Positions 1 through 9,300 of a stretch of DNA of 64,000 nt are shown here, piece after piece (the first letter of the stretch is position 1; every line of letters starts with the position of its first letter). The position numbers were made by a program, and so were the translations under genes. The notes under the pieces are model-generated. The model was not told where the DNA came from and searched no databases. It saw only the letters and a list, made by a program, of their open reading frames with translations. The stretch is from positions 239,065,462 to 239,129,461 of the forward strand of contig OY992538.1 in the NCBI GenBank assembly GCA_963921195.1, in the 5' to 3' direction. This DNA is from Pegoplata infirma. Taxonomy: Eukaryota; Arthropoda; Insecta; Diptera; Anthomyiidae.

Positions 1-475
1 GGATGGATCGAGGCTGCACGAACAAGTGGGCATTGGAGTCTATTCGGAGGAGCTTGGGTTGAGCCTGGCTCGAAGATTGCCGGATCATGGTTTATCAGGC
101 AAAGATGCTGACAATAGAGTAGGTGGCTGACTGGTTGAGCTGCAATGTATTGTCTACAACCGCAGTCAAAATCTATTCTGATAGTCAAGCCGCGGTCAAG
201 TCCCTGGAGTCAATGATTCTGAAAACAAGATCTGCCCTTAACTGAAGCACGTCTTTAAATGAGATGGCCAAGCAGTTTGACATTCAACTCCTTTGGGTCC
301 CAGGGCACAGAGACATTCCAGGGAATTGCAAAGCCGATGAGCTTGCAAGACTGGGAACTACCTTACAGGTTCCAACAGAATTGGAATGTGTTGGTATGCT
401 TCTAGAAACTTGCAAGCAAAATCTACAGCTTTGTTCCGCGACGAAGATGGGCGAATGGATGGACGTGTGAGACAA
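1..475 (+). pseudogene. RNase H remnant of a non-LTR retrotransposon
   Basis: Three broken segments read as an RNase H domain of the kind found at the 3' end of I/LOA/R1-type non-LTR retrotransposons. Positions 2-129 begin with DGSRLHEQVGIGVYS and end at a stop. Around 165-245 is the SDSQAAVKSL segment, closed by a stop. From 264 is WVPGHRDIPGN followed by ADELAR. The frame shifts and stops between segments show it is dead, and the element continues beyond the left edge. The family assignment rests on these motifs; the exact clade is not determined. Confidence 0.8.
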
Positions 476-1458
476 CACGACAGATTTGGCCATTCTTAAT
501 AAGAAGCGCACAAGTGAGCTGATATCGCTTACAAGAGGAAAGATTTCGACGGTGGTTGCTATAATTACCGGACAAGTCTAATAGGGAAGCGTATCGCCTG
601 GAAGATAAATTGTATCGCGGGGGATATCTTCTTCGTATTGCGGAAGAAACACTTGTGAGTAGAAATCGTGTCCCGAAAGCGATACGTCCAGAAGATATGA
701 AGGCAATTCTTCTGGAGGATAAATACGCAATATTGCCAGATAATCATTTGGAAGATAACTTGAAGATATCACTCAAATTTTACCTGGAAGATAAAAAGAA
801 GATGTTGCCATTTTTTCTCATAGGAGATAAAAGTATGTTTATTATTCAAATTAAAGAAGATATTTTACAAACGATAGTGATGAACAAAAATTTATTTATT
901 CACTGTTTCCATGATCTTGAAATGGATTATCTTCAAAAATGGCACATTGAGCTGTTGAAAATTTGCAGGACCTAATGGAGTTAAAAAAGTTATTAAATTT
1001 CGCAGATTAATGCCTTTGTTGTTTGCGAATTCATTACTTACCTCTTAACACCAATTTTTATGATTTTTTGTTCATTTATTCCGAAAAAACAATGAAAAAC
1101 TAAAAATTAAAAATATTTTTGACAATAAATAAAATTTATTTATTTCGTATTTTTTACATCCGTATGATAGGAGGAAGATATCGTATATGTATCGCGCATG
1201 TGAAAAATCGCCTTTATAAATGACAAAAAAACAGATTTTTTTAAAAATTGCTAAAATATCCTCTAAATGATAAAAGGAAGATTTTCAAAAATACTACTTT
1301 GATGAATTTTTATTACGATAAAAAGAAGATATTGCCGCAATTTCTTCTAGGGGAGATTTCTTCCAAATGTTTGCAGGGTATGTATATTTTTCCTCGGCCA
1401 GGTTTCTTTTTGGTTTTTGAGTGAAATTAACTTTCAATGAATTCGTTTTCAAACTTAC
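476..1458. other. AT-rich stretch with degenerate GAAGATA repeats
   Basis: No gene is recognised. Positions 595-810 and 1150-1370 contain many copies of a GGAAGATAAA-like word, giving LEDK-like repeats in one frame; these look like a degenerate repeat and not a protein. The 121-aa frame at 610-975 has no recognisable domain. This stretch is where later exons of the minus-strand channel gene would be expected, but none is evident. Confidence 0.4.
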
Positions 1459-1813
1459 CTGTTGTCTTACTCTCAAAATATCGACGCCACATGTTGAATT
1501 TAAACCATCGCAATAATCTTCCTTAAAATGGATATTGTTGGGATTTGTAAACATATAATCATGAAGGTTTTTCACATAATTAGTTGCGGATACGGTGTGT
1601 GGTATTTTTTCCTTTTTGACGAACTCCATAACACGGCTACTAGATCGATTTTTGGTTAAACAAAAACTTACCGCCGGAAATGTATTATTCCATTGCAAAT
1701 ATCTCGTCTCAATGCCAATACTTATCGAATCAGATAAGAATCGCGTCAGCGTCAAAAGGAAAATCGATATTACATTCCAAGCGGAAATGATGAGTATAAT
1801 TCCCCAAAATAAT
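1459..1813 (-). CDS. exon 2 of the DEG/ENaC-like gene
   Basis: 355 bp bounded by an AAATTAG acceptor and a CAG|gtaagt donor. It holds transmembrane helix 1 and the start of the cysteine-containing ectodomain (FPAVSFC, later DYCDGLNSTCG). Confidence 0.7.
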
Positions 1814-1966
1814 CTAATTTCATGAGGTTTTTGTTTCAAGTGTAAAAGAAAGAAAAAAACACACAAGTTTTTATTAAATTCAATCTTACCTGTGATAAAG
1901 ATTCTCTTTAATAAACCAAATTTGGCATTCCTTGAGATACGCTTTAAGGTTTCTTTTAATTGTCAT
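1459..1966 (-). CDS. DEG/ENaC (pickpocket-type) channel, N-terminal exons, partial
   Basis: Two exons join in frame: exon 1 at 1966-1890 (ATG at 1966-1964, donor gtaaga, phase 2) and exon 2 at 1813-1459 (acceptor AAATTAG, donor gtaagt, phase 0). The conceptual 145-residue N-terminus has a short cytoplasmic part, then LFWGIILIISAWNVIS, a single membrane segment, then the extracellular ETRYLQWNNTFPAVSFCLT stretch. An F-P-A-V-[ST]-x-C motif after the first membrane helix is characteristic of DEG/ENaC subunits, which form trimeric amiloride-sensitive sodium channels. The remaining ectodomain, the degenerin region and the second helix are not seen toward position 1, so the gene is either truncated by the window or broken by the repeats there. 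The N-terminus is shorter than is usual for the family. Confidence 0.7.
1890..1966 (-). CDS. exon 1 of the DEG/ENaC-like gene
   Basis: 77 bp from ATG to a gtaaga donor. It encodes a basic cytoplasmic N-terminus ending WFIKENLYH and leaves phase 2, which is completed by the first base of the next exon. Confidence 0.6.
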
Positions 1967-2095
1967 ATTTTTTTGCCGAACATACTCTCATAGTTGTATA
2001 ATGCAACAAACACGATTCATTGTTTGAGAGTGATTCATCTTCTTGTGTTAAAATCCTTATTATACTCCTATGTATGTATGTACATATGTACATAT

Positions 2096-3177
2096 GAGGC
2101 ATTCCACACCAAATGTACAGCGAAAAAAACATGTGTACCGTAAACTTCTGAATAGGTTGTATGGATAGCTCTATATGGAACTTTTTTTGCGTTTTTGGTT
2201 TTTCAATTTTTCAAAAACTGGGATTAGGAGGCGTGGTCAAATATTGGAAAAATGGTCAAATTTGTGGCGAGTAGCCTTGATTAAATATTTATCACATTAA
2301 AACGGAATGCACCACAATCTCAAAAAAAAATTTCAGAACCCGTTCTGAAATTTTCCATTTTTAAAAAAGTCAATTTAATAAAAATTCGGTTCAAAAGTTA
2401 TGAGCAAAAGAGTGAATTTGGGCAAGGGTTTTTCGCGAATTTATGAGATAAAAAACACAATAACTTTCTAAAGGCAATTCTGAGGATGCTAAAGCTTGGC
2501 ATATATATTTGTCGTTCCCCTGAGCTGGTTCATATTGAATTTCAGCCAAATCGGTCTAGTGGTTTAAAAGTTATTAGCAAAACCGTAAATTTCAGATTTG
2601 CTTCACCTTAAATCCACGTGTTGAACGTATGAGGAATATTTATGCAATTAATATTACTCATTCGCAACATTAAAACAAACAAATACAAGCAAATTACAAA
2701 ATTGTTATGAAATTTAAAGTTCAAATGCGATTTTCTCGAAAAAAACGAAGAACGTGTTTTTGATTTTTTTTTGTGTGGATGGACAAACATCTAAACTTAA
2801 AAAAAAAATTAAAAAAAAAAGTGGCCGGATTTTTGATAAATTGACTTTTTTAAAAAATGGAAAATTTCAGAACGGGTTCTGAAAATTTTCCAAAAAAAAA
2901 AAATTTTAATCGATAGCCCATACAAACTATATAAGAATGTAAATTTTGACATTGTGTTGCATTCCGGTTTAATGTGATAAATATTTAAACAAGGCAACTT
3001 GCCACAAATTTTTCCATTTTTCCAATATTTGAAAACGCCTCCTAAGCCCAGTTTTTGAAAATTTTAAAAACCAAAAACGCAGTTTTCTTAGTTTCATATA
3101 GGGCTATCCAAACAACCATTCAGAACTTAACGGGACACATGTTTTTCTGTAGCGGGACATTTGGTGTAGATTGCCTC
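2096..3177. mobile_element. foldback DNA element, GAGGCATTCCACACC family, copy A
   Basis: The two ends are long inverted repeats: GAGGCATTCCACACCAAATG at the left and its complement ending GCCTC at 3177. Matching arms of several hundred bases meet around an AT-rich centre that includes GAACGGGTTC palindromes. Both flanks carry ATAT directly next to the ends, a possible target duplication. There is no transposase ORF, so it is non-autonomous. Related copies lie at 51745-52700, 53169-54083 and about 56500-57357. Confidence 0.75.
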
Positions 3178-3619
3178 ATATGTATCATTGTTGCATGTCC
3201 ATATGGTCTGTCGCATGTATGAGTGTTACACACATTATGAAATAGCGTGCTTTTAAATGTAGGGCGCTTAAAATTTAATTGATGTTTTTTTTAGTTTTTT
3301 GTTAACTTTTAGGGAAAATAACTTGAAAGTGAAGTTAAAAATTTGGACAAATCGGACAAAATTAACTCGTGCTAATGGGAGGTCAAAAGTTAATGTTTCA
3401 ATTCCTTTTGTGGGCGTAGATATGAAAAAGTAATTTAAATAATGATAACATTGCTTGACTTAAGTGCATTGTATAATTAATGAATTTGTAAGCATTTACT
3501 GCGCGTGCAACGGTTTAGCCTGAAATTTGCATTAATTTTTTTAGCAGATTCCTGCGTTTTTATTGTCCTTTGTGTAATTCTAAAAAAGTCTATTCGCTAT
3601 TTCTTCGCATGAACTGTCA
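3178..3619. other. AT-rich spacer without recognised features
   Basis: No ORF, RNA gene or repeat end was recognised between the foldback element and the TIR element that begins near 3620. Confidence 0.4.
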
Positions 3620-4059
3620 TAGGCGTAGATAGCCCTGTCTGGGGGGGGCTTAGCCCCCCCCAGAATAATTTTAGCCCCCGCCAGAATTTTAATCATTCAC
3701 AAATTTTTTTTAATAATTTAATGATTTCATTAATTTTTGCAAAAATAAATAATAATAATAATAATATTAATATGTAATGAGTCTTTAGTACTCGTTATGA
3801 TTATTCAATGAGTCTTAAGTACTCGTAATAATTATTATATAAGATCTAATAGTTTTTCCCATTGAAAAATAGTCTGAATTATTGAAAAAAGTTTTTATAT
3901 GAATCTGATGTTTTTGTCAGTAATAAAAACTACCGAATCTTAGGGTTTTACCTTCAGGAAAACATTGTAACTTCTGTGATTTAAAAAAGTTTCTAAATTC
4001 TAAGGGGTTTTTTTATAGACAAAAGTTATTGAAAGAAAGAATCTGAGAATTTTGACTAA

Positions 4060-4063
4060 TAAT
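4060..4063. repeat. 5' target site duplication TAAT
   Basis: TAAT directly precedes the TG of the 5' LTR and is repeated at 21244-21247 directly after the CA of the 3' LTR. A 4-bp duplication fits the Ty3/gypsy integrase class. Confidence 0.85.
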
Positions 4064-5789
4064 TGTCAGGTGCGGCTCTTAGAGGGTTAAGGGTGTTTAG
4101 TAAATATATAAGTTATTAGAAGAAGAAGAATAAAATAAACAACTATAGAAAAGTGATACCAAGTTTACAAGATAAAAAGGGAATTTTAGTTTTGTTGGTG
4201 GGAGATGATTGAGTAGAAAATGAGAAGAAAAAAAGGAAGTAGAGGAAAAAAAAATCTTTCCTTTTTATTCTGATGCTGTGGAGGACGGTCATGTGCACCG
4301 AAGGAAGACACCATTTTTTTTTAAACTAAATAAAAGAAGCCGCCATACTTTTTATACAAAATAATTTTTTTTTATTGAAATTAAAATTTTTTTTTGATAA
4401 ATATTTATATACAAACACACAACCTACAAACACAATTTTTTTAAAATCAACATAAAAATAAATACCAACAAGAAAAGTAAAAATAAAAATAAAATAAAAC
4501 TACACAACAAGATCTACAATCACACCTCTGACCGATCCAGCTTAATCCTTTGGTGGTAGCAGCCTCAGCCGAGTACAACATTTTTGGGAAGCACCGCCTA
4601 TCTTGGGGTGCCAGGTATTTTCTGGTTTTTTTTTTTTTTGGACGGAAAGTGGACACGTTTACCTGGACGCTTGACGGACAAACTCTGAAAAGAGAAAAGA
4701 AATATATATAATTATTAAAAGTGATTTTTTTTTTTTGATAAAGTGAAAGCATTTAGAAAGATATTTACCTTTTTTTTTTATAAGTCCCTTTTTATAATCA
4801 TTGGAAAAAGGTGCGCGTGCATCCATAGGGTTGAGCTCAGGCCTAGAGAACGTTTTATTTACAGGGCTTCTATTGCCACTAGGGAAAGTCTTAAATGTTT
4901 GACCTGCAAAGAAAATAAAACAAAAAAAAAAAAAGAAGAGTGAACAAAAATAAAAAAAACACAGATATTTATATATGTTGGTACGGAATATTTAAGTGCG
5001 TACGGAAGATACTTACCTTTTGGACCGACTAACGAACGACATAGAAAACCACGTCAAGAAAAACCTGGAAAGATAAAACTAAGCAAGATACGTACCCGCA
5101 GCATATCGCCATCTTTATTAGAATAACCTCAATTAATTTTATGTAAAATTTTTCTACAATAACCTAATTTTTTTTTCTTGCTACAGTCAATTAATGAAAT
5201 GTTTAATAGAATTTATATACTTTTACATTCAGAATTTAAAGTCACTTTTATAAAAATGTTCAATTTTAAATTTTAAATAAATTTTATACATTTTGTATCA
5301 TGAATTGTTCATTGAAATTCTAAATGGTTTTCTTAGTTTTTGAAATGAAGGCTTAAATCCGTAAGTATGTGGTAGGTAGGGTGACTGGTGTTTGTGGAGG
5401 CGACTCTGGGACAACTAAATCGATAATACCAGTTGTCATGGTGAGATCCAATGGATTTCTAGTGGGAGGGCCACTGACTGACATAACACCCGTCAGTTAA
5501 ATCCATTAGTGTATGTGGCAGATTTGTTTTGTGTAAGTATGTTGGTGTGTTTGGTTAGTTTCCGTTTTTTTTTGCGTCTGTTTACTTCGGGTCTTAAGTT
5601 CCTTTTTTTAAATTAATTTTTTTGGTACACCTCAAGACTGGTATGGATTGTTTTGTTACTGTCATCCAGCCATGTTAGAGTAGCAAGAACCTTCCCCCTC
5701 CGGCGAGTTCTAGCCGCGCAATACGCGAGCATACCAGCAACGCTACTCATCTGGCAACCTTTCTTTCATTTTTACCCAGCGACAGTACA
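4064..5789 (+). repeat. 5' LTR
   Basis: Begins TGTCAGGTGCGG and ends CAGCGACAGTACA, so it has TG..CA ends. It is 1726 bp and matches 19518-21243 almost perfectly. Short ORFs inside it recur identically in the other LTR and are not considered genes. Confidence 0.92.
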
Positions 5790-7068
5790 AAAATGGCGCC
5801 GACAACGTGGGGCCCGAAGTAAACTTCTTAGTTTTAGTGGTTTTTTTAACTTCAATCTTTCCTTTTGGAATAGGAATTCAGACTGTCCTCATAAAATGTA
5901 AGTCCAGTTAGGCCCGCTCTAGAGCAGCTAATTTGTTGCGACATTTTATGGGACGGAAAGAAAACTTTTGACCGAAAGATAAAAATTTTTTTATATAATT
6001 TTTTTTTAAAGTTGAGTCCTAGGGACAGCTCAGGCTGATAGTCACCTAGTTGCTTCAATTTTAAAGAAAGTATATATTTTTCGCTACTAAGGCCACACTA
6101 GTTGAAGTTTAAATTCACACCTTTTTTTTTTAATTTTTTTATTTGTGTTTTAGTTTTTAAAAGTGACCATTGTATACATCTTTTGTAAGTCCCGTTCGAG
6201 TAGGGATAAGAGTCCTCAACGCGTGCGACAATAAGATGCATACTTTGGTGGCTTTTGAGACAAAAGACAACCGTTTTGTGTTTTTCTTTTGGTGAGTCTA
6301 AAAGTATTGTCAATAGGTTGACCCACTTTTATTGCTTCACCTAACAAAGGAAAACTTAAGGATGGAATTTATATTTTTTTTATTTTTTATTTTCGAATCA
6401 CAAAAATAATAGACTACACATTACAGTGTTCAGAAAGTTTTTTTTCCGGCTAGATGTAAGTCTAGTTTTTAAAATGGGAACGGAATCGTAGGCGCTAGTC
6501 CTGGAGATTCCAGGGTGTGAAAACCGAGTCTGCAGTTGCAGCATCTCTGATTTCGTTTTCCTTAAATAGAACCTGTTTTGTTTTTTTTTGTTCAGTAAAC
6601 ACCAACATACCCACGTAAACCTGAGTTATACAAATAAAATCGTAAAGTATGTACCCTAAAGGATTCAAGGTATATTGGAAAATCCGATATACCCGAGTCT
6701 ACTCCACAAATACTAGTCACCTGAAAATACTACCGCATATTTTGATTAGTTTTTGAAAGATTTTTATCGTTTTTAGAAATTTTATTGAAAGTTTTCTTGA
6801 TTTTTTTTTTACTAGGATTTATTTATCTTATTATTTTTTTTATTTTTTTTATATATCGCAGTTTCATTCCTTTGGGAGAAATTGTGCTTTTTATTTTTTT
6901 CAATTGTTTTTTTTTTCAATTTGGTTTCAAATTGGTATATCACCATTTAGGTGTCGTACGGATTTATTTTGCGTATTGATTTTTTACATTTTTTTTTTTT
7001 TTATTATTTTTTGCGCTTTGTTTACTACTTTTTTTTTTGAAAATCTGATCTAACAGCTTTTTCTTTTT
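5790..7068 (+). other. 5' untranslated leader of the LTR element
   Basis: About 1.28 kb between LTR and gag, rich in T runs (notably 6780-7060) and with no long ORF. It presumably holds packaging signals; none can be identified by eye. Confidence 0.6.
5794..5815 (+). promoter_or_regulatory. primer binding site, tRNA-Lys-like
   Basis: TGGCGCC starts four bases after the LTR end and is followed by GACAACGTGGGGC. A lysine tRNA 3' end would pair with TGGCGCCCAACGTGGGGC, so the match is good on both sides with about two extra bases (GA) in the middle. The tRNA assignment is inference from known tRNA-Lys ends. Confidence 0.65.
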
Positions 7069-9300
7069 ATGTCCGAGCCACCGAGAATTTTTACTCGAGG
7101 GGAAAGAAAAAGGTTAGAAGAGGCAGGGTTTAATTTTTCGGCAATGGATAGCGTAGGCTTACCAACTACTACGAGTAGTGTTTCTTCGGTTACAGGAGCA
7201 ATTCCGCGAACTTTAGCGACAATGTCAACTACCGTGGTCACCGCGTCGGTTCCTTCTGCCCCAGTGTCCTCTTTAGCTCCATCTGTCAGGAACTTTTTGT
7301 CTTTAGCCCAGGAGTTTGCTGACGTAAATGAGGGGGCAGTAGCCAGTAATGTAGCAGGTGCGCATAGTCATCCTGACGGGACTAATAGTACGGTTCCGGC
7401 ACCAGCCTATAGCCCACTGACGCCACTAAATGACAGCCATGGGTTAGGTAACGAGCAAAATGGCAACAGGGATGATTTAGATAGAACAGGTGATAGTGAA
7501 GCCCAATGGTCGATGCTAAGACGGGAGGTCGAAAGTCTGCAAAAACGACTAAAACAAAAGGAGCAACAACTTGAACATTTTATGCTTCAGTCAGCCGGTG
7601 TTGTCGGAGCTGGTAATCAAATTTTGTCACCAACGGGTCACCAGCTACCGAACACCGTAAGTCAATCAGGACCACCACCGGTTCAGCAAATCGTAAGTCA
7701 GTCAGCAGCGCAAATGCCACTGCCACCGTTAAATCTGGCCGCTAATGCGCCACAGCACCTACAACAACAACTACAACAACTATATAGACAACTGCCACAA
7801 AATTTAAGTCAACCACAGTTGGCTAATTTTCAAAATTACAATTCGTTACCCAACCCAGCAATGTTTCAGCCGCCACAGGCGGTGCCAAATACTGTCATGG
7901 GGGGTCAACAACCGTATCTACAACAGCAGCAACTTTTTACACAACAATCGCAAAGCGTATTTCAACAACAACAACCAGTTGGTCAAACCCAAATACCAGC
8001 AACTTCGGCACCCACAGCAGCGTTTCAGCCTCCACAGGAGGTGAGAAACAATGCCATGGGTGTACAACAATCGTATTTACTACCGTCACAACAACATTTT
8101 CTACAGCAACAGTACGGGCAACAACAACACCAAGCTTTTCAACAACCTCAAGGTCGACCAGACAATTTTTCTCAGCCACAACAACAGCAACCTATTTATG
8201 TGCAGTCGACATCCGATGGTCAGCAGTATGCTTTGGTTCCAATAACAAATCCCGGACTTTCAACTCCATCTACCAGTGGTAATACGTCACAAGTTGGCCA
8301 AAATATAAATGGGCTACAACCCAATTTTCTACCGTTTTCCCAACAACCGATGTTTCTACCCATAACACAACCCAACTTTGTACCGCAACAGGCGGCGTTC
8401 CAGCCACTACCTCAACAGCCCGGTATGCAGCAGCAAGCCAACAATTATGCGCAACCAGTGGAAAATTATGGGGTGAATGGAAATAATAGAGGACCTAAAG
8501 TGCTTTTGGATAAGTGGGGCATAAAATTTGACAACACTGAAAAATCGTTAGGGGCAGAATTTTTCGCGTTTCAGGTGGAATTTCTGAGACCGAAGTTTAG
8601 GTGCGATTGGGATGATGTGTTGGGAGGGTTCCATCACTTACTTAAGGACAAAGCTCTCACCTGGTACTGGACGCATCGAAAACTAAACCGAATAGATACC
8701 TGGGAGCAACTTAAAACTGCTTTCGTCTCCCACTTTAAAGGGGTACCAAACGAGTTTCAGCTGCAGAAGAAAATTATCAATCGATATCAGCTTCCAAACG
8801 AATCGTTCGATGATTTTTATAATGAAATTATGAAGCTACGAAGCGAGCAAAAAGTTCCAGATTCCGAAGAGTATGTGGTCAAGGTGATGAGAGAAAATCT
8901 GAAGCCAGCTTTGTTTGAAAAGATGCGGAGGAACAAGTCGACGACACTGGTTGATTTTTGTCAAGAGGCGAAGTTCGAAGAAAATTTCCTTGAAAGCTGT
9001 AGAGATCGACAGAGCTTTTATCGCCAACATGTCCCGAGGAACGTAAATGAGCTGCATTATGATGATCATTTGTGTTTTCATCATGAGCCTGAAGTAGATG
9101 CCATTAATGCTGTTCAGAAGTTTGCTTGCTGGCACTGCAAAAAGGAAGGCCATCTGCGCAGTGACTGTCCCTCAAAAGACAGAAAATTCTGCTACAAGTG
9201 TGGTACTGAGGGTCAAGTGGCGCCTACCTGTCCTAGATGTCAGGGAAACCAAGTGAAGGGCGAGCCTCGAGCTGGGGAGGTTCGGCAAACCCAGGTGTAA
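7069..9300 (+). CDS. gag: LTR retrotransposon Gag polyprotein
   Basis: An intact 743-aa ORF for the structural protein that would form the cytoplasmic virus-like particle. Residues 1-150 are Ser/Thr/Pro rich and a short charged helix lies near 150-170. Residues 190-470 are a long Gln/Pro-rich low-complexity tract of CAA/CAG codons. Residues about 480-680 form the globular gag core, with the WYWTHRKL and LKTAFVSHFKGVPNEF motifs typical of Ty3/gypsy gag. Two zinc knuckles follow: residues 687-700 fit C-x2-C-x4-H-x4-C, while the second at 708-721 (CYKCGTEGQVAPTC) has Gln in place of His. Gag terminates at TAA 9298-9300, overlapping pol in the -1 frame. The start is the first ATG after a T-rich leader. 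Confidence 0.92.
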   Translation: MSEPPRIFTRGERKRLEEAGFNFSAMDSVGLPTTTSSVSSVTGAIPRTLATMSTTVVTASVPSAPVSSLAPSVRNFLSLAQEFADVNEGAVASNVAGAHSHPDGTNSTVPAPAYSPLTPLNDSHGLGNEQNGNRDDLDRTGDSEAQWSMLRREVESLQKRLKQKEQQLEHFMLQSAGVVGAGNQILSPTGHQLPNTVSQSGPPPVQQIVSQSAAQMPLPPLNLAANAPQHLQQQLQQLYRQLPQNLSQPQLANFQNYNSLPNPAMFQPPQAVPNTVMGGQQPYLQQQQLFTQQSQSVFQQQQPVGQTQIPATSAPTAAFQPPQEVRNNAMGVQQSYLLPSQQHFLQQQYGQQQHQAFQQPQGRPDNFSQPQQQQPIYVQSTSDGQQYALVPITNPGLSTPSTSGNTSQVGQNINGLQPNFLPFSQQPMFLPITQPNFVPQQAAFQPLPQQPGMQQQANNYAQPVENYGVNGNNRGPKVLLDKWGIKFDNTEKSLGAEFFAFQVEFLRPKFRCDWDDVLGGFHHLLKDKALTWYWTHRKLNRIDTWEQLKTAFVSHFKGVPNEFQLQKKIINRYQLPNESFDDFYNEIMKLRSEQKVPDSEEYVVKVMRENLKPALFEKMRRNKSTTLVDFCQEAKFEENFLESCRDRQSFYRQHVPRNVNELHYDDHLCFHHEPEVDAINAVQKFACWHCKKEGHLRSDCPSKDRKFCYKCGTEGQVAPTCPRCQGNQVKGEPRAGEVRQTQV

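Noticed and set aside
610..975. 121-aa ORF near the left edge
   Set aside because: Repeated LEDK words come from GAAGATA repeats; no recognisable domain and no supporting gene structure.
4447..4943. ORFs of 101 aa (minus) and 66 aa (plus) repeated at 19901-20397
   Set aside because: Both lie inside the LTRs, recur only because the LTRs are duplicated, and show no domain or coding bias.
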